Positions 46,546 through 57,510 of a stretch of DNA of 64,000 nt are shown here, one piece after another. Below the pieces are notes generated by a model, which worked only from the letters and a program-made list of their open reading frames with translations, ran no database searches and was not told the DNA's origin. The position numbers and the translations under genes were made by a program. Every line of letters begins with the position of its first letter. The stretch's first letter is position 1. The stretch lies in assembly GCA_021432635.1 (NCBI GenBank), contig MU270137.1, forward strand, positions 1 through 64,000, in the 5' to 3' direction. Origin of the DNA: Thozetella sp. PMI_491. Its lineage: Eukaryota; Ascomycota; Sordariomycetes; Chaetosphaeriales; Chaetosphaeriaceae.

Positions 46546-47502
46546 CTAATCACCTGCCTTTGGCACCCCGAACTCCGATAGTAAAAATCGTGGACCCTTT
46601 GCCACCCAAGCGTCTACTTCTGCCTGCTTAGAAACCGGCATGACCCCTAACATCCCAATGGCGTTCGCGCCCGCGTCCCCCACTACGCCTCTCCGCCGGG
46701 GAAGAACTAACATCCATCGCTTGGTGAAGACTAGGTTGTGGGGACAGCAAGCGTCAGGTGGCGAATCCTTATACTTACCCGGATAGTATTCGGCTGCCAT
46801 GGTGCTTTTGTCAAGAAGATCATCGTAGATTGCTAATATATCCTCCGTTGCAGCTTTGTTCAGATCGAAATCGAAACGGCTATAGAACCACACAAAGGGC
46901 ACATCGGGCTCCTCTCCGCCAGGGCGGTCGAGGAATGCTGCAAAGTTGTCCTCCGGGTAGGGCATAATCTGAATGTGCTTGTGTAGGCGGCTGCAGCCGC
47001 CAGGGATGCCGCAGTTGAAGAAGACAACGTAGTCTTTGTCTTCGCCCAAGGCCAGGAGCGCGGTCCGGGTGGCGTCGAGGTCGTTCCAGCTCAAGCGCTC
47101 GTGCTGGCGGCGGAAGCCATCCTTGGTCATGACGAGCATGTGCGGCCGCACAAAGCAGAACTTGTTCATAGCCAAGAAATGCGCTTCGCCGACGTCGCCA
47201 AGCTCGAAGCCCGTGGTGTCAATGTCGCTCCCGGGCTGAAGGTGCTTCTGCGGCTGGCTCTCGGGCGTCTGTCCATTGCTCTGCTGCGCCGTCGGCTTTT
47301 TGGCGAAGGCAGGGGTGAGAATAATTTTGACCTGCGAAGCGAATTAGGAGACTGCGAAGGTGTTGTGAAGCTTTGTGCACGAGCTTGCGCTTGCCTTGAG
47401 GTCGCCATCGCTGACCGTAGTCGTTTGTTGCTCCTCGCTGTACAAAACAATCCCAGCATCCACCAGCTGGTCAAATCTGTCGAGAAGGCTAGCCTCATCC
47501 AT
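46546..47502 (-). CDS. APA2: Ap4A phosphorylase / ATP adenylyltransferase (APA2-like)
   Basis: Two exons on the minus strand, 47395-47502 and 46546-47331, give 297 aa. The intron (47332-47394) begins with GC, not GT (AAG then GCAAGC), and ends CAG. It is a GC-AG intron. Joined, the protein reads LK-VKIILTPAFAKKP as in relatives. HIT-like active-site HxHxQ is in GGCSRLHKHIQIMP (His 153, His 155, Gln 157). Further landmarks are FCFVRPHMLVMTK, WNDLDATRTAL, YVVFFNCG and PHNLVFTKRWMLVLPRR. The enzyme splits Ap4A with phosphate into ATP and ADP and makes the reverse adenylyl transfer. Length is slightly below the usual 320. The start MDEASLLDRFDQLV matches the family start. Cytosolic or nuclear. 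Confidence 0.92.
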
Positions 47503-49230
47503 TTTCGGCAATATGGGTCGGAAGCCTTGTATCGCTTCGTCCTCCCATCGGCTGCTGTGTTGCAATGGGGACAACGCCACCCGGAGCAAATGGCGGTCAA
47601 CGGTAGGTCTCCTCGCGGTGCGGAGCCTCTCGGCCTCCGACAAGTGGGGCCGTCCCGGACCTTCAACAGCCGCTCGCTGTGCTCTCGCTCGCCCACGCAA
47701 AGCCAACTGCGGAATGCTCGTCCTATGGATGCCATCGAGAGACCAATAGACCGCCTCCTCACACAAATAGCTGGAGTTTTCGTCTCTTGGGGCTAATGAA
47801 TTGCCCTTCAGCAAGGTGTCAATACCGATCCCCCAATGGTCAACGCCGCCCTCCGCACTCTCTTCATTGGAGGTGCTAATCGTCCAAATTTCTAGGCTCA
47901 AGGGAGTGGTATAATCGGGCGCGCGAGATCCGGGCTTAGTGACTAGGTAGCCATCCTTCTAAACACCTCCACGTTCAGCCAGATGTTGGAGCGAGGAGCT
48001 TTAAATCGTCTCCGCGATGAGCATGCTCAGCCGCAATTTCAGTTCATCTATAATGTTCAGGGGGTATAGTGCCAATGGTAACTTATAACATCAACATGGT
48101 ACCGCCGAGGGCATTGATATACCGCACTGTAAGCGTAAGAGAATAGATTCTCATTCTGTATCAAATGGACTAGCAAAATAGAGCGGCATGTCGCCGCCCA
48201 TTCTAATAGAATAGCCGCTTGACGCCGCCCCCATATGTCAACAAGTTCGTTTGTACCGCCAGCCACTTCTTCCTTCGTGACATGTTATCAATTTAACACT
48301 CTTTAACACGCAATCAGGGTGGTCTGCCAGCTACCTACGTTGTGTGATTACGTTGCAAATGTTGTGATCTAGGAACTTTATATTCGACTAAGGCCCTGCG
48401 GAGATTGTGCTTTGATGAATTAATTGATTAATCCGATAGAAATTCTACCGAGCGTATTCTATCATGCGAACTGTATTTTGGTACCGCGCTGTTCACAGAG
48501 CAGACTATTTTAATAAAAGCGTTGCATTGCCCAGAGAGCTACGGCTCGCTAGGCGCGAGTATTCATCCGAGATGACAAGCCGTGGTAAGTCTAACAACCT
48601 CCGTTTGCAGTATTTACCGGTAGGAAAAGTCAGCAATTTATTTTATCTCCGCTTCGCGACCGACAGAAGCGCCAGCTAATCTGTAATAACCACTATCGTA
48701 ACAACACAATCAACTTTACGCGGGTAGACGAACCCTGAGAATAAGTGAAAGATCATCGCTGGGCGGAACTAGAGCACATGAGTGGTACTTCTGACAGACC
48801 TTATGCTATATTTTAAGCCCATGGATCGATTTTCAAGTGCAGAATCTGGACTCTAATTGCCCCGGGCTTACTCGCGGGCACCTCGTTGCTGTAGAGTTCG
48901 TGATTACGCGCAGCATCGGGGCTTGACCAAGCCAATGTTCGCATATTTCGCGTTGAAACCAAGAGCCGGTAGATCTCGTTCCTGTAAAGAGATCGTATCT
49001 CAGTATAAAAGGCAGACAGCAATCCTCCTTCCGTCATTCGTTTCCCAAACTCGTTCTCTTCAAGCCAACCAAGAGTCTTTTGAGACAGCTAGAAGCTATT
49101 CCATATCAACCCGGTCAATACTCATCTCGTAAGTTGACTCCTTGGCCATTGAGAATCGACCACTAGAGGCACAAAATGAACATGGCTAACAATCCTTTCA
49201 CAGACACGCACACTCTAAACATCATTAAAA
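47503..49230. other. Long AT-rich intergenic region
   Basis: 1.7 kb. From 48050 the composition turns AT-rich with many stops in all frames. Frames at 47101-47796 and 47344-47901 are mostly antisense or upstream shadows of the APA2 gene. A region that looks decayed, but I name no element in it. The last 250 bases hold the promoter of the small gene at 49231. Confidence 0.55.
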
Positions 49231-49580
49231 ATGCGCTTCATTGCTATCTCCCTCCTTACTATGCTTCCTGGAGCAATTCTTGCCGCCCCAGCCGAAGATT
49301 CCACCCAGGTATCTTGCCAAATTGGAGGGGATGCAGCCTGCAAACTTTCGGTTCGTTCACCCTATGAGAACCACCAGCTCCCTTCCTATTTGGAGTATTC
49401 CATTGAAACACATGACAGACGCTGACATAGTATTCTCGGGATATTTAGTGCTTCAATAGAAACGCTCTGTGCGAATGGAGCACCCAATATAACCCCGCGA
49501 GATAGTAAGTTTAGGACCACTGCGGCGTAGTTGAGCATTGAGGCTTACGTCACGATAGCATTTGCGTCTGCCATCCCTGA
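49231..49580 (+). CDS. Cysteine-rich secreted peptide, defensin-like (CS-alpha-beta pattern), three exons
   Basis: Exons 49231-49350, 49449-49504 and 49559-49580 join in frame to 65 aa. Introns are 98 and 54 bases; the first starts GTTCGT (weak), the second GTAAGT (strong). Residues 1-19 (MRFIAISLLTMLPGAILAA) are a signal peptide, followed by a short acidic spacer. The mature part has six Cys at 29, 37, 41, 48, 61 and 63: C-x7-C-x3-C-x6-C-x12-C-x-C. The C-x3-C and C-x-C pairs are the core of the cysteine-stabilised alpha/beta fold of defensins such as plectasin, where disulfides link C1-C4, C2-C5 and C3-C6. Loop lengths differ from plectasin: shorter before C4 and longer after it, and the Gly-x-Cys element before C4 is absent. 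An antimicrobial or competition role is possible but not shown. Without the splicing, the frame just runs on to a stop at residue 64. Confidence 0.6.
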
Positions 49581-50339
49581 GTGATCGAGAATCGAGCGAC
49601 ATATGGCAGTCTGGTTCGTTAGCAGTAAATCTTTGAGAATGCAGCGGTTCTTACAGATCGCCTTGTCCTTGAAACACTCTTTCAAGGCACTGGAGTAAAA
49701 AAAGAAGGAACCTATACGGTCTAGAAAATAATCTGTGCGGTAGTTTTCTAGAGGAAAAGGCTAAAAGAAAACAAAAGCCAAAAAGGGGAGAAGGGGGGAG
49801 GGGGGGGGGGGAAGGGGGGAAAAGCTCTTAACCCTCGGATCCAACCATGCTACGCTATTGTGAATTTGGGAGGTTGAATATTGCAAGAAAAGTTGCATCT
49901 ACTCCCCCTTCCCCCAACTAGGCAAACTTTGTATTTACTTTTCAACATCATCTCCATTAAGCCGCCTTCTCAGTCATCTCATGCCTCAACCCTTGCTCAG
50001 ACTAGTCCCGCCGATTAGCTCAATTCATATCATGATGCTCATTTAAAGTACAAGACTTCTCAGACGCGTACTATGTGCATCTAGTCGTTGTCGAAACCAT
50101 GTGTCGATTCCGTGAGTGTCTACTGTGAGAGAGCATACTAATCATGTTTCATAAATGACGAAATGCCTGTGGAATCTCTTCCTTCGCTGAAGGAAGGTGG
50201 CAACATGAGTGCACCATCATGCTTGTTTGACCACATGATGAAGGCAAGAATGACACGAGTTCAAATTTCAGATTTTAGGGACCGCAACCATAATCCGCGT
50301 GGAAGCCAAATTCTTCATCATGTTACTCTCCACACTAAT
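49581..50339. other. AT-rich gap with a G-rich tract
   Basis: Includes a G-rich run at about 49784-49820 with a G-stretch of more than ten. The remainder is AT-rich. No gene seen. Confidence 0.55.
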
Positions 50340-51732
50340 CTATGATGAAATGTCCTCCATGACAACATCGCCTTCCTCGTCCTCCTTTATCTGGAGGTTC
50401 TCCATGCCGAGGTTCTGCACCTGAGCTCTATCGGCCGCCTCGGCCACATCCTCCACCTCTTCAGTCGTTTCCATCCCGACCGGCGGGGCGGGCTCCGCGG
50501 TGTCGGATTGTGTCCGCAGGTTCTCCTCCCAGTCTTTGTCAGCTTCATCGTTCTCGTAACAACACGGAGTCCAGCGGCGGTTCATCCCGATGAATTCCAT
50601 GTCCTTGTCTGTCCAGTCAACAAACTCCCAAGTGTAGCTATTTTTAATCATCAGGGCGTCGACTGCCTGGGCAAGCATTCCCGACTGGGAGACTTGGTAC
50701 TGCGTGTGCCGACTGTTGAGAGACGCGATAAAGTCGAGCCGAGCCTTGGTGACAGTGTTTACCAAATCAACGAAGACGTGGCGGTACATGCGGCGGCCGA
50801 GAGCGGTGCCACCCTGGTTCTCCATGAGGAAGCTCGCAATGTCATGGCACGCGTCGATACCCTTGAGTTCGTCGTCCAAGAAAAACGCGAGGCAGTCGAA
50901 GATCTAGTTGGTATAGAGTCATCAGGGGTGCCATGATCATGTTATTGTAGACAATATGGCTCTTACCTCGGCCAACATTGGTTCGGCACAGCGTCGGTTG
51001 AACTGGGTAAATTTGGGATGCGCCATGATGGCATTTCTGACGTCTTGATCGTGTCTCTGGTGGGCGAGAATCCGGGGAGCTCCTTCGTTCTCCTTCCAGA
51101 TGAATCCAGGCTTGGGGATGATGTGAACGAGGAGAACGGCCAGCGGGGTCTCCATTTTCTTCAAGCGAGTTAGCATGAAAAACTGATGATTACTAGGGAC
51201 TATGTTACCTACGATGATGATTGCGCCGAGGCCGAAGTTGTAGAGTGAGAGAAGGGAGATGGAAGGGATGATCTTACAAAAATCCGAAGTGGGAGAAGAG
51301 GTCAAGATTCGTTCTCTGGCGGCTAGGGATGGATGAAGATTGATGGAGGGGTACCTCAAGATCTCAAATTGAAGAGATAGCTTCAGGCTGGAGTCGTTTG
51401 ACGGACGGTGATAAATTAATACAGTTCTTAAAATCTGTAATCGATTTAGACTTCTCTGGTTGATGAATAGTAAGTGTGAGAAAGAGAACAGAGAGCATGA
51501 GGTAGAGGTAAATGAGGCACTGGTCTAGGAATCAACAAAGGCTCACGGAATAGCAACCGAAACCCGGGGTTCCCCAGGTTGAGGGAAGGAACAGTAAGCC
51601 AAAGGAGTCAACCTTGGGGACACGTACTTGGGGAGAGGCAGTTGGGGATATGGTAATTGGGGTAGCGAGGGGGGAATCAACATGGACTTCTGAGATTGGG
51701 GGGGAAGGGAGGACGGCTGTAGGCAAGTTCAT
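50340..51732 (-). CDS. Orphan four-exon protein, 355 aa, function unknown
   Basis: Four exons on the minus strand, 51628-51732, 51278-51434, 50967-51208 and 50340-50903, join in frame. Donors are GTACGT, GTAAGA and GTAAGA. The start peptide is Pro/Ser-rich (MNLPTAVLPSPPISEVHVDS). The middle carries VPSNHQFFMLTRLKKMETP and a hydrophobic LAVLLVHIIP stretch, and the rest is helical with HPKFTQFNRRCAEPMLAE and MYRHVFVDLVNTVTKARLDFI. The tail is acidic (EEVEDVAEAADRAQVQ and MENLQIKEDEEGDVVMED), typical of a nuclear protein. I recognise no domain. The first two exons are the least certain, because they rest on frame and splice consensus only. The minimal form would start at the ATG at 51155 or 51176. 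Confidence 0.55.
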
Positions 51733-51775
51733 ATTTTCTGACAAGAACAGTTTATTTCAACACCAACGGGAGGCT

Positions 51776-51848
51776 AGCGCAATGGGATACAGTTGCAAGA
51801 CTTATTCACATAGCCAACTAGCTGTGGGTTCGATCCCCACCGGCGCTA
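51776..51848 (+). other. tRNA-like fragment (degenerate)
   Basis: The 3' end looks like a tRNA: GTGGG-TTCGATC-CCCAC is a perfect T-arm with a B-box-like GGTTCGATCCC, followed by CGGCGCTA. The 5' end AGCGC pairs with GCGCT of the 3' strand. AGTTG...CAACT forms a five-pair stem in the middle, but its 19-base loop is too long for a plain anticodon loop, and the space for a D-arm is only about eight bases. So it is a broken or derived tRNA, not a working gene. Which amino acid it served cannot be read. Confidence 0.5.
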
Positions 51849-53060
51849 CCCAGGTTTATATCTGGGCTGTGTCGCTACATACAATCGCCTGCTACACAGG
51901 GATAGTCACTTCGGAGGCTAATTAGTTGTGTCTAAATGATTGTCAGCTTGACTTCGGGACCTGGAGGATGCCTCCCGAATTATATATATCTCAATATATA
52001 ATTTTTTGTCTCCTTTTTTTTAGTCTTTGTAAACTGCGACCCTCCGTCGTCCGCTCTGGTCCCTTCAATGTACTCTTTATTTCTTCCTCCTCCTCCTCCC
52101 CCTCCCTCTTCCCCTCCTATCTTTTTTATCTTTTTCTTTTTCGTCTTGCCTCCCTTGCTTTGCGCGACGTGGCTGCGGCCTCGTGCGCCACATCTAGATA
52201 TAGATCAGATAGGCCGCGCCTCTGGCTCGGCCCAAGCCAGCCAGCGATCCAGCCAGCGTAGGCAGTATAGCAAAAATGTCGAGCGAATGAGTGCACACGG
52301 CTCTTTGGTGTTGCGACATGACCGCGGTGTTTTGTAAGCTTGTGGCGTCGGACCGGGGGGAGCTTACCAAGAGACTTAAACGGGTTTCGCCAGAAAGACA
52401 GTAAATCGTGGCTCGGCGTACAAGTAGAAAATTTGAAGACACTACCGAAAGCATAAGCCCCCTATGAAAAAACCGCTTGATTAATGTAGCGTATGGATTT
52501 AGGGGCTCAGATCGTAATCCTCTTGATAGGTCTGGCTTGATGCAGCAGCAGACATGTTATCGAGGGCAATTCTCATCACAGCGCCTAGGTCCTTTTGCTG
52601 CTCGGACAAAGCCACCGGGGAATTCAGACCCTAACTGGTTCGAAACCTTTAGCTTGCACTGGCAGGCACTGTTTTGCAGCTGCGCCGGGCATGATTCCGT
52701 AGTCAGGACGTTCATCATGGTTCCCGCTGTTCCCCCATCGGCCTGCGCCTTCCCGCGTTGATCTAGAATCCCGTCAGTAAGTTGCAGGACACCTCCCTAA
52801 GCTGTGTTTTGGGCAGGCCCGAGGCTCTCGGCCGGCCTCCCCTTGGCAGCAACCCATATTCACGGAAGCATCGTCCGCTCCCCGAGGGCATGGGCCCGGC
52901 TCCCTAGGACAGAGGATTGAGGTTTAAATGGGAGAAAGAATGGTGAAGCACTCACTTGAAATGATGACTCGATACGACTTCCCGAGACTTCAGTCTATGA
53001 AGAAAACTAACAGATATCTGCTTTGGCAGATGAGGGTGTCAGCGATGGCACTCATTTTTG

Positions 53061-53083
53061 CCCCCCCCCCCCCCCCCCCCCCC
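53061..53083. repeat. C23 homopolymer run
   Basis: A run of 23 C. The length of such a run is often wrong in assemblies. Confidence 0.8.
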
Positions 53084-53997
53084 TTTCTTTGGTAATCTTT
53101 TTGACGGTTTTCCCTGTTTTCAAGTCGCAACACGCGGAGGAGATGCTTTACTTACTTGTCTTGTTGTCCTTCCCTCCTCCGAGGCATGGAGAATGGTGCA
53201 GTAGAAGGGCATTTATAGCATGTCGATGCAGCGGGTGGCGACTTAGATTTTTTTTGTTAGTGCAGGGCTGCCTCTCGAAGTACCTCGAGGTACCCTTCTT
53301 GGTAGAATGGCCCATTTGGTTTCTGTGTCATTGAATGTGAAGAGATGGTCTCGTCGAGGCTTGGTACCTCCAAAATTTGCCGATTCCATGGTTGACATAG
53401 AAATCTAAGCACGGATCCGTTGCCATGACCCCCTTTCCGATCAATTTACTAAACAACTCTTCGACTTTTCACACGCTGCTAAAGAGAGATCGAAGCGGTA
53501 CAGAGCGGAATCGAATATGATTCCATATTTCGTCTTCGGCAGGTTGTTCTTGTTGTCGAATAGCAGGGAAAGTGTAGCTTGTTTATGAGATTGAAATGAG
53601 GAAGTCGGAATAGGGGTCGGGAGGTGGTAGCACTCGGGTTGTTAGCCAGACGGAGCTAGTCCTAAAATGGCCTAGCTTGTTTACTTTGGGCAGAGACTTC
53701 CCTGCCGAACCTCTAAGGAGCCACGGCTGAGGGATTCACCTATCCTTAGATGCACCGAGGACATCCAAAGCTTTTCCTTATGCAACTAGGTTCCCTGCCG
53801 TCACTTTAGCATGGACAAGGGTGGGAAAGGATGTACCCCATCAATAATGGTCTAATCGGGTCTTGGTTAAAAGGTACAGTACAACCGCGGAATGCATCCT
53901 CCTAGATCAACATACTATTAATAATGCCACCACGGGTCGCTCACGCGTGGCTGATTAGCTGGCTGCCTACCAAAATATCGTGTCCCATGTTCCACGG

Positions 53998-54765
53998 TCA
54001 GCACTCTTGCATCGCCCAAACAACTAGTGGGTCAGTGTCCATTGGCGATGGACAGTTGATCTGCGACCGAGTTAAACCATGGTTCAGGACGATTTTACAG
54101 CAGATAGGAAACATCGCGGTAGATGCACGAACGGCTTCGTGCCAACATCTACGTGCTGTCGCAGCCAACCTGGCGGCAGCGAGTTGAGGTCTCTTCCGCA
54201 TCCACTGTTCGTGTCTTTTTTTAGAGAGACCCAGCTGATCCTGGAGATGGGTTGTTAGGGGGTATGGTTTTCCGTTAAATCCAGGCTTTTCGCTGCGTAG
54301 GTAGAATTGATGGCAGCAGAAGCGGAATATTTTGGGGGGCGTCTGCTCTAACGCTAGGATGCTGTAGAGCTGGCAGTCGAGATCGCCTTCGTGGCGTTGC
54401 AGCAAGTTCTTGCCTTTGACGATGAAGTGCGCTAGACTCTCAATCCATTCTTCGAGCTCCCTAGGTTCGCCCTGGTCGATCCTCGTGGTGTCGCCCTTAT
54501 GGAGAAGTGGGCGCGGGGTCTTTGGCGTCACGTATTTCCGGGCTGTGACAAATGGGGCCGACGAATCCCACCGCAAAGAGGTCAAAAAGTTTTCCAAAGC
54601 CATGTTGCCATCTTCGGATGCCAAATCGCCGCGCTGCAGAAGCTGCGCGACCGCGATTCGACTGTGTTCTGAGCCTATCGTGGGAGAATCCTTGGTGCGG
54701 TAAGGATGGTCTGTGTCACGGAAGCGCGCAAGCTCCGTGTGGCTTGCCTGCTGTGTCTTCCAAGC
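53998..54765 (-). pseudogene. Orphan open frame, about 255 codons, probable gene fragment
   Basis: The minus-strand frame is open from about 54765 to the stop at 53998. The part from the ATG at 54603 is 201 codons. It reads like protein in composition (LAHFIVKGKNLLQRHEGD, KIFRFCCHQFYLRSEKPG), with no domain that I recognise. Upstream of 54765 the frame closes with no good start or splice site seen, so this may be a truncated host gene or one exon of a larger gene. Confidence 0.35.
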
Positions 54766-55194
54766 GAGACGACAGTAGATTTACTTTTTGGGGGCTACCA
54801 CCACCTCCACCAGCGAAAACGCGTTTTTACCAGCAAAACACATACGTGGTAGAAATCGTCGTTTCCAGCGTTTTGGCTACAAAAGCTCGTTTACAGTGTG
54901 TTTTCGGTCCCTCGATCGTATATAGCCCCATCTAGATCCATTCTGAAGCGTTCAATTAGTCCCACACCGAGCTGCTCGCCGAGATCTTGTCACCGCCAGA
55001 CTGTACGCTTCGTGATGCCTCGTGGAAAGCGTATAGCTACCACAGCTACAGATACCGAGCCTGATAAGCCAGTTAATGGCTATCGGCATAGCTCGCAACC
55101 TAAAAAGCCACGGATTCCAGACAATAGGGGGAGGGGTGGACCGAAATGACTGGTAGTGAATAACCACGCTCCTTGATTCTGAGAAGAGCTCTAT

Positions 55195-56910
55195 TCAGAC
55201 CCCCCTTACAGGAATTAAATGCACATTCAAAACTGGCTTCTGCCAGAGGAAATACGACTTCGCTCGATCAAACCAGTCGAGGCTGCCAGGGCCGGGCTGC
55301 AGGTCAAAATTGTAGAGAAGACGAGCTAGGACCAACCGCATCTCGGCGTAGGCAAGGCTGGTCGCGAGATTAGCTGAGATTCTGGACAAGCGGTGAACGC
55401 ACTTACTTCCTCCCAATGCAGTTTCGGGGGCCATATGAGAACGACTGCATCACCTCGGTCCTGTCTCCGGCAAAATCCAGGTTGCCTAGGAACCGTTCCG
55501 GATGAAAGCACTCGGGGTCTTTCCAGAAAGCCTCCGAGTGATTGATGGCATAATGGGGCACGTTGACGATAGTCTGTAGGACAAAATCAGAAAATGATGC
55601 CACCACAGCAAAGGTCTAGGTAACCACTTACGTTAGCTGGGACGAAACGGCCCGCGATATCGGCCCCTCCCTTGGGCACGGTGCGCGGCAGGCCGGCCGC
55701 CACAGGAGGGAAGAGTCGAAGTGTCTCGTTCAGGCACGCAAGCATATAGTCAAGTTTCTGGATGCGGAGAAACGTGATCTCATCTTCCGAATTGAACGAC
55801 GAACGGACTTCCTGGACGACTTTGGCGAGAACTTCCGGATACTTGAGCAAGAAGTAGGTCACTGCGGTGAGAGCAGTCGCCGTGGTCTCTGTTCGAGCGA
55901 CGAGTCAGAGACGAAGTAGAAAGTGGGCGGGGGTGCCTAGGGCAGAACCTACCAGACCCGGCAAGCAGCAGGCCGGATGCCGTCATATGGATCTCACCAA
56001 ACCCATAGTCTACCCCGTTTCTTCTCAATAAGCCATCGATCAAGTCAGGCCGCTCCGTCTTGCTCTCTATGCGTTGCAGAAGCAGCTCCTTGGTGAGCGC
56101 ATTATGCTGGACGCGAGTCTTCAAGATGTTGCGCATGACAAACATGGAGAGCGAGGTCAGCCCGAGGGCGCTGATGGCGATGCGGATGCCAGAGCTCCTT
56201 GGCGTCTTCTCTATGAGCTTGACCCAGGGGTGGTAGTCGGAGTTTTGCAGGCAGTTGAACGAGTTCCCCACCGTCAGCTCGCCAATGACGTCAAAGGTGG
56301 TGAAGTTGTACCACTTCGAAATATTGATGGCCTCGCCGTTGGCGGTCTGCTCGCGCAGACGCGACATGAGCAGGGTGACAAAGTTGCCGATGATGCTTTC
56401 CTGCTCCCGCAGGCTCTTCTCGGAGAAGCCATGAGCGAGGCCACGGCGGAGAATCGCGTGGAGCTCTCGCGGAGCGTTGATGATGGAGTACGGGTTCGCC
56501 TTGACGGGCTTGTAGAATTCCGGGGACTTGGGGATCTCGGGAAGGTTCACAGCAGCGCCCACCCGGTGGCCGTAAATGTCTTTCCATGCCTCTGGGTCGA
56601 TGAACGACACTTCGTCTGGCGCTGTACGTACGACGGGGCCGTAGCGCTGGTGCAGTTCGTGGATCTTGAAGGCATGGTCGCCCTTCAGCGTCCAGTAGAC
56701 CCACGGCATGCGAGAGGCGCGAGTCGCCAGAGGACCTGGGAACTTGCGGCAAGGGTGGAGGAAAACGTTGTAGAACAGTGTGATGACGACATATGAAGCG
56801 AACTATACGATCGAGGATTAGATCGGTCCTACGCTTAAAGAGAAGATGACCTGCTTGCTTACCAGGACGATGGCCCAGCCGATCAGCGCGAAGAAACCAT
56901 GAAGCGACAT
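55195..56910 (-). CDS. Cytochrome P450 monooxygenase, CYP65/TRI11-like
   Basis: Five exons on the minus strand, 56863-56910, 55953-56802, 55632-55888, 55407-55573 and 55195-55357, give 494 aa. The N-terminus is a membrane anchor (LHGFFALIGWAIVL then FASYVVITLFYNVF), followed by the Pro hinge HPCRKFPGPLATRASRMPW. The I-helix oxygen-binding motif is AGSETTATAL, the K-helix ExxR lies in NETLRLFPP, PERF in FHPERFLG, and the heme loop is FSYGPRNCIGRN with Cys 437. The start phase FSEKSLREQESI is typical of fungal P450s related to isotrichodermin 15-hydroxylase. The enzyme is probably on the endoplasmic reticulum with NADPH-P450 reductase. The substrate is unknown. No PKS, NRPS or terpene synthase lies in the window, so a secondary-metabolite cluster is not shown. 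Confidence 0.92.
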
Positions 56911-57510
56911 GGCCACAATTCTCCTGAAACTCGAGTAGTGACGTAGCCAGGCTAGTGCTGCAAGACTTTAACAAGCAGCCAGTCGCTGATATATAGAAAC
57001 AAGACGGGTTGAAGACAACGGTCCTATGTCCCCTTGGGCCCTCGGCTCTTATAGAAGAAGAAACATCATGTGCATATCGTGACCGGGATAGAATCGCTTC
57101 GACCTTGGAAATTATAGGAGGAGCTAGGGCCGCGCGCCATAGGATGGATGGATCCTGCATATCGACTAATAAGGACGATCCGTTCAGCTGAGTCCTGATT
57201 GGCTGCTAGCGGAAACGTCGGTGGAGGAGAATCCCGACACCCCGGCCAATGGCCCCTTTTCGAACGTATCCCGATACATACCCGTCGGCGTTCAACCGCC
57301 GAGCACGGCGTTACGGGAAACATATTGTCCATTCTGTTATAAAATACTCTCAGCCCAGCTAATGACATGTTGTCTTGCGCGACATTTCCTTCAAGCCCTA
57401 CCCACTCTTCTCTATACCAGGCCAAAAATATGTCTACTATGGATTATTTTTGTCCTCTGATTAAAAACCCTGATTACTTCCGTGTTTCCCTTGGTACGGT
57501 ACCCGAAACG
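56911..57510. other. Intergenic region between the P450 and the cupredoxin gene
   Basis: 600 bases. The open frame at 56291-57160 (minus) is a shadow of the P450. Nothing else recognised. Confidence 0.55.

Larger units (their letters stand above)
51733..55194. other. Long gene-poor region
   Basis: 3.4 kb holding only a tRNA-like fragment, an orphan frame (53998-54765, minus) and simple-sequence tracts: a pyrimidine-rich stretch at about 52075-52150 and a C23 run at 53061-53083. Other open frames are short and without motifs. No transposon was recognised. Confidence 0.5.

Noticed and set aside
47101-47796. 231-codon plus-strand frame
   Set aside because: Antisense to the Ap4A phosphorylase, no domain.
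49231-49425. Unspliced reading of the small secreted gene as 64 aa
   Set aside because: It has only two Cys and an unremarkable end. The spliced form restores six Cys in a known pattern.
52075-52150. CT-rich tract as a possible promoter
   Set aside because: No gene follows within reach on either strand, so it is treated as simple sequence.
55015-55149. Short plus-strand frame starting MPRGKRIATTATDTEP
   Set aside because: Looks like the start of a protein but closes after 44 codons, and no splice partner or domain was found.
56291-57160. 289-codon minus-strand frame
   Set aside because: Shifted-frame shadow of the P450 exon plus leader.
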